A stretch of DNA of 64,000 nt, from NCBI RefSeq assembly GCF_900163965.1, contig NZ_FULE01000046.1:1-64000 (forward strand), written 5' to 3'. The stretch comes from Vibrio ruber DSM 16370 (GTDB lineage Bacteria; Pseudomonadota; Gammaproteobacteria; Enterobacterales; Vibrionaceae). The stretch's first letter is position 1. Each line of letters starts with the position of its first letter. The notes beneath the pieces are model-generated. The model searched no databases and was not told the origin of the DNA. It was given only the letters and a program-made list of their open reading frames with translations. The position numbers and the translations under genes were made by a program. This document shows positions 62,701 through 64,000 of this stretch, one piece after another.

Positions 62701-64000
62701 CAACCACTTCAATTACCAAGAGACGGGGTTGTAACCCTGCAGGTTTCCTTGGTTAAAACAAATGAAGGATATACGGCAAAAGTATTTTCTTTCGAGCTGG
62801 GAAGTCGCCGTATCGGAGCCAGTGCTCTGCTACATGCGGAATGTCAGGTTATTGCTGATGAAAACAATCGTATAGCTGATGCCGGATTTACCGGATTATC
62901 TCAACGATGTACGGAAGAGGTTAGTGTTAGTGAGCTGTATGATATTCTAAAACAGCAAGGTATTGAATTTGGTCACTCCTTCCGGTTATTACAAACAGTC
63001 CGACGGTCTGCAGATGAAGCGTTCGCGACAGTTGAACTACCTGAACATATGCAATCACAAATAGAACAGTATTCTCTCCACCCCGCACTCATTGATGCTT
63101 GTTTTCAGACACTGAGTGCATTGGATTTGGGGGGGAATGCTGATGAAACTTTCCTCTTTCAGGGATTTGAATCGATGCATTACCATTCGGGGAAAGTGAG
63201 TAAATTAAATTGTGCAGTCCGTATAAGAACCGGGGTAAGTACTTCTTCGGGTTTACGTGTGGCCGATATTCTGATCATGGATTCAGAGCAACAGGCCGTT
63301 GCTTCTGTTCTGGGGGTTAAAATTCGGATTGTTCCGAAACATTTGCTGCAAAACAATACCGTTATAGAGGATCAACTGCCTCTTTATAATGTTCAGTGGC
63401 AATACAAGCCCCGCAGTTTTGTACGGGCCCGGTTGGAATATTTACCCAGTATTGAAGAACTGATGGCAGAGGTCATACATCAGGATAAGTCTCAGAATAA
63501 AACAAGTATCGAAAGTTATTTTGAGCAGCTTAAGTCTGTTGAATCTATGAGTATCGTATATGTTCTGAAAGCACTGCTGAAGCTGGGATGGGGGTGGCAG
63601 GCAGGAGAATCGTTTACAACAGAGCAATGTGTCCAAAAATTGGGTGTTATTCCTAAATACCAACGGCTTATGGCCCGTATTCTTGCAATGCTAACTGAAG
63701 TGGGTTTTCTGGTTCAGAGTGAGTCGCATCTTTGGCATGTGGTGTCTTTGCCGGAAGACGATGAAGAAGTGATTACGAATCGGGTGTTGGATTCGGTGAT
63801 TGCTGAGCTGAACATCCTGCACCGTTGCGGTCCGGTATTGGATCAAGTGCTGATAGGCGCTGCTGAGCCTTTGGATGTGTTATTTCCCGATGGGGATGTT
63901 ACCGATGTCAACCAAGTTTATGAGCATACACCGTTAGCTCAGAGAATGAACCAATTGGTGACTCAAACAGTCATTCGTGTTTTAGATACATTTCCTCTTG
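59782..64000 (+). CDS. Type I PKS, KS-AT-DH-(C-MT), cut by window edge
   Basis: Starts at ATG 59782, overlapping the TGA of the NRPS gene by four bases (ATGA); 1406 codons are in the window with no stop. KS: IAVIGIGCRFPGADSP, catalytic Cys182 in NTACSSS, His in EAHGTGT and NLGH. AT: FTGQGAQYPGMG, Ser625 in GHSIGEY, and RAFHS, which fits malonyl rather than methylmalonyl choice. DH: double hotdog with His935 (LSDHVLHGQVFMP) and Asp1105 (HPALIDACFQ). After residue 1200 comes the N-terminal part of a C-methyltransferase domain (ILHRCGPVLDQVLIGAAEPLDVLFPDGD). KR, ER and ACP would follow outside. It extends the thiazoline intermediate by one malonate unit that is dehydrated and methylated. Confidence 0.9.
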   Translation, partial: MKELTPEELHSIAVIGIGCRFPGADSPQQFWDNMAAGLSGMGELSEDYLQNKGVTKAERFDENYVRTSGVLNGVEFFDAQFFKMPPSDVRVTDPQQRLLLECAYEAMEDAGYASEPEGCPVAVYASVGLNTYFINNLHSDFVRSDSIEYLKLLVGNDKDYAATMISHQLNLTGPSVSLNTACSSSLVAIHMACRALLSYECDMALAGGAKIIVPHGVGYRYVEGGIFSPDGQIRAFDADAQGPAPGNGVGVVLLKRLEDALADKDPIYAVIRGSAVNNDGGDKMSFTAPSQAGQSAVIAEALAIANVSAETIGYVEAHGTGTALGDPIEISALSDVYTQDSTKKNYCAISSVKTNLGHLDVAAGVAGFIKAVGSLYRQQLFPSLNFERPNPQIDFDNSPFYVNTRCQPWISNNVRRAAVSAFGFGGTNAHLILEQAKLPLRNEMHVETKEDIYPLCLSAKTPDALRDLVRSYHNFLQNSPEVCLADLCYTASVGRNHYQCRAGFTARNHRELEIGLCDFLKKKSQPIWAPSGVMAWSFTGQGAQYPGMGEQLYRQYSVFRKAIDQCASLLEVYWSVPLTSVLWGEQSTLLSQTQYTQPAIFAFEYALAQLWRTWTGLPACVLGHSIGEYAAACIAGIFSLDDAIKMLVARGQLMEELTLSGKMLAVFTSEVLVQKLLAQFEHTLSIAAINGPEHVTISGTAECIDDFINILHEHAVDYRPLDVSRAFHSTLMQPMLSEFERVISTVTFHSPQLKMISTVTGQSERELFCDKQYWVNQIEQCVQFEMAVHTLHREGTQLCLEIGPVDILNKLAQRCVPDGVHWLTSIAFRYQEHHLLEVLTRLYTLGINIHWCSVYAENQLQRVHLPTYPFQRQRYWVEADIKAKSVLPEPIDSSSHSSPLHPLLGRPFSSPLLEKDTFLFESQVSADMPDFLSDHVLHGQVFMPASAMIEMILEASVQVTGSTSLSLLQLSIYQPLQLPRDGVVTLQVSLVKTNEGYTAKVFSFELGSRRIGASALLHAECQVIADENNRIADAGFTGLSQRCTEEVSVSELYDILKQQGIEFGHSFRLLQTVRRSADEAFATVELPEHMQSQIEQYSLHPALIDACFQTLSALDLGGNADETFLFQGFESMHYHSGKVSKLNCAVRIRTGVSTSSGLRVADILIMDSEQQAVASVLGVKIRIVPKHLLQNNTVIEDQLPLYNVQWQYKPRSFVRARLEYLPSIEELMAEVIHQDKSQNKTSIESYFEQLKSVESMSIVYVLKALLKLGWGWQAGESFTTEQCVQKLGVIPKYQRLMARILAMLTEVGFLVQSESHLWHVVSLPEDDEEVITNRVLDSVIAELNILHRCGPVLDQVLIGAAEPLDVLFPDGDVTDVNQVYEHTPLAQRMNQLVTQTVIRVLDTFPL

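Overview
The window looks like a chromosomal stretch from a member of the Vibrionaceae, and Vibrio is the most likely genus. The support is the gene set and style: three full-length methyl-accepting chemotaxis proteins, an Ohr/OhrR pair, TrxC, NorR, PepT, GuaC, ArfA, a CspA-type protein, an SbmA-like transporter and a complete MoxR/Bat operon. A lacZ operon is unusual for most vibrios and suggests a lactose-using species, but the sequence alone does not fix the species.

Layout from left to right. Positions 1-221 are the 3' end of an IS4-family transposase. Positions 277-10598 hold an outer-membrane barrel protein, sbmA, a small lipoprotein, ohrR and ohr with palindromic operators between them, trxC, a SpoIIAA-like protein, two MCPs and a glutathione transferase. 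Positions 11116-15272 form a basic-amino-acid ABC transporter (binding protein, HisQ, HisM, HisP) followed by an AraC-type regulator with a DJ-1-like domain, the same order as the aot-argR operon of Pseudomonas. Positions 15394-21515 form an eight-gene minus-strand operon, with an Lrp/AsnC regulator diverging at 21725. It encodes an A/B-barrel (Dabb) protein, a DUF2000 protein, a PaaK-like adenylating ligase, a BCAT-fold aminotransferase, a BacA-type prephenate decarboxylase, an AhpD-like protein, an ornithine-cyclodeaminase-like reductase and a LysE exporter. I read it as a small-molecule pathway making and exporting an unusual prephenate-derived amino acid. It is the best candidate here for an undescribed system.

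Positions 22549-27094 are a lactose operon (GPH symporter plus LacZ) behind a LacI-family operator. An L,D-transpeptidase follows, then the minus-strand operon moxR-DUF58-DUF4381-batA-batB/C-batD (28018-34941), a third MCP, a small conserved protein, tyrB, a FrnE/DsbA-like protein, pepT, an MscS-type channel, norR, a cold-shock protein, arfA, a 268-bp MITE, a membrane miniprotein, a CheC-type response regulator with a PAS protein, nnr, a second outer-membrane barrel protein and guaC.

From 51438 the character changes. A degenerate IS3 orfA fragment and AT-rich DNA lead into a hybrid NRPS-PKS cluster that runs off the window. The 2501-residue first protein reads A(acyl/keto-acid ligase)-KR-PCP-Cy-A(Cys-like)-PCP. 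The overlapping second gene reads KS-AT(malonyl)-DH-start of C-MT. Together they predict a thiazoline/thiazole-containing polyketide.

Across the whole window the intergenic spacers carry many short (9-18 bp) near-perfect tandem duplications, one of which doubles the Shine-Dalgarno site of hisQ. No tRNA, rRNA or CRISPR array was seen.
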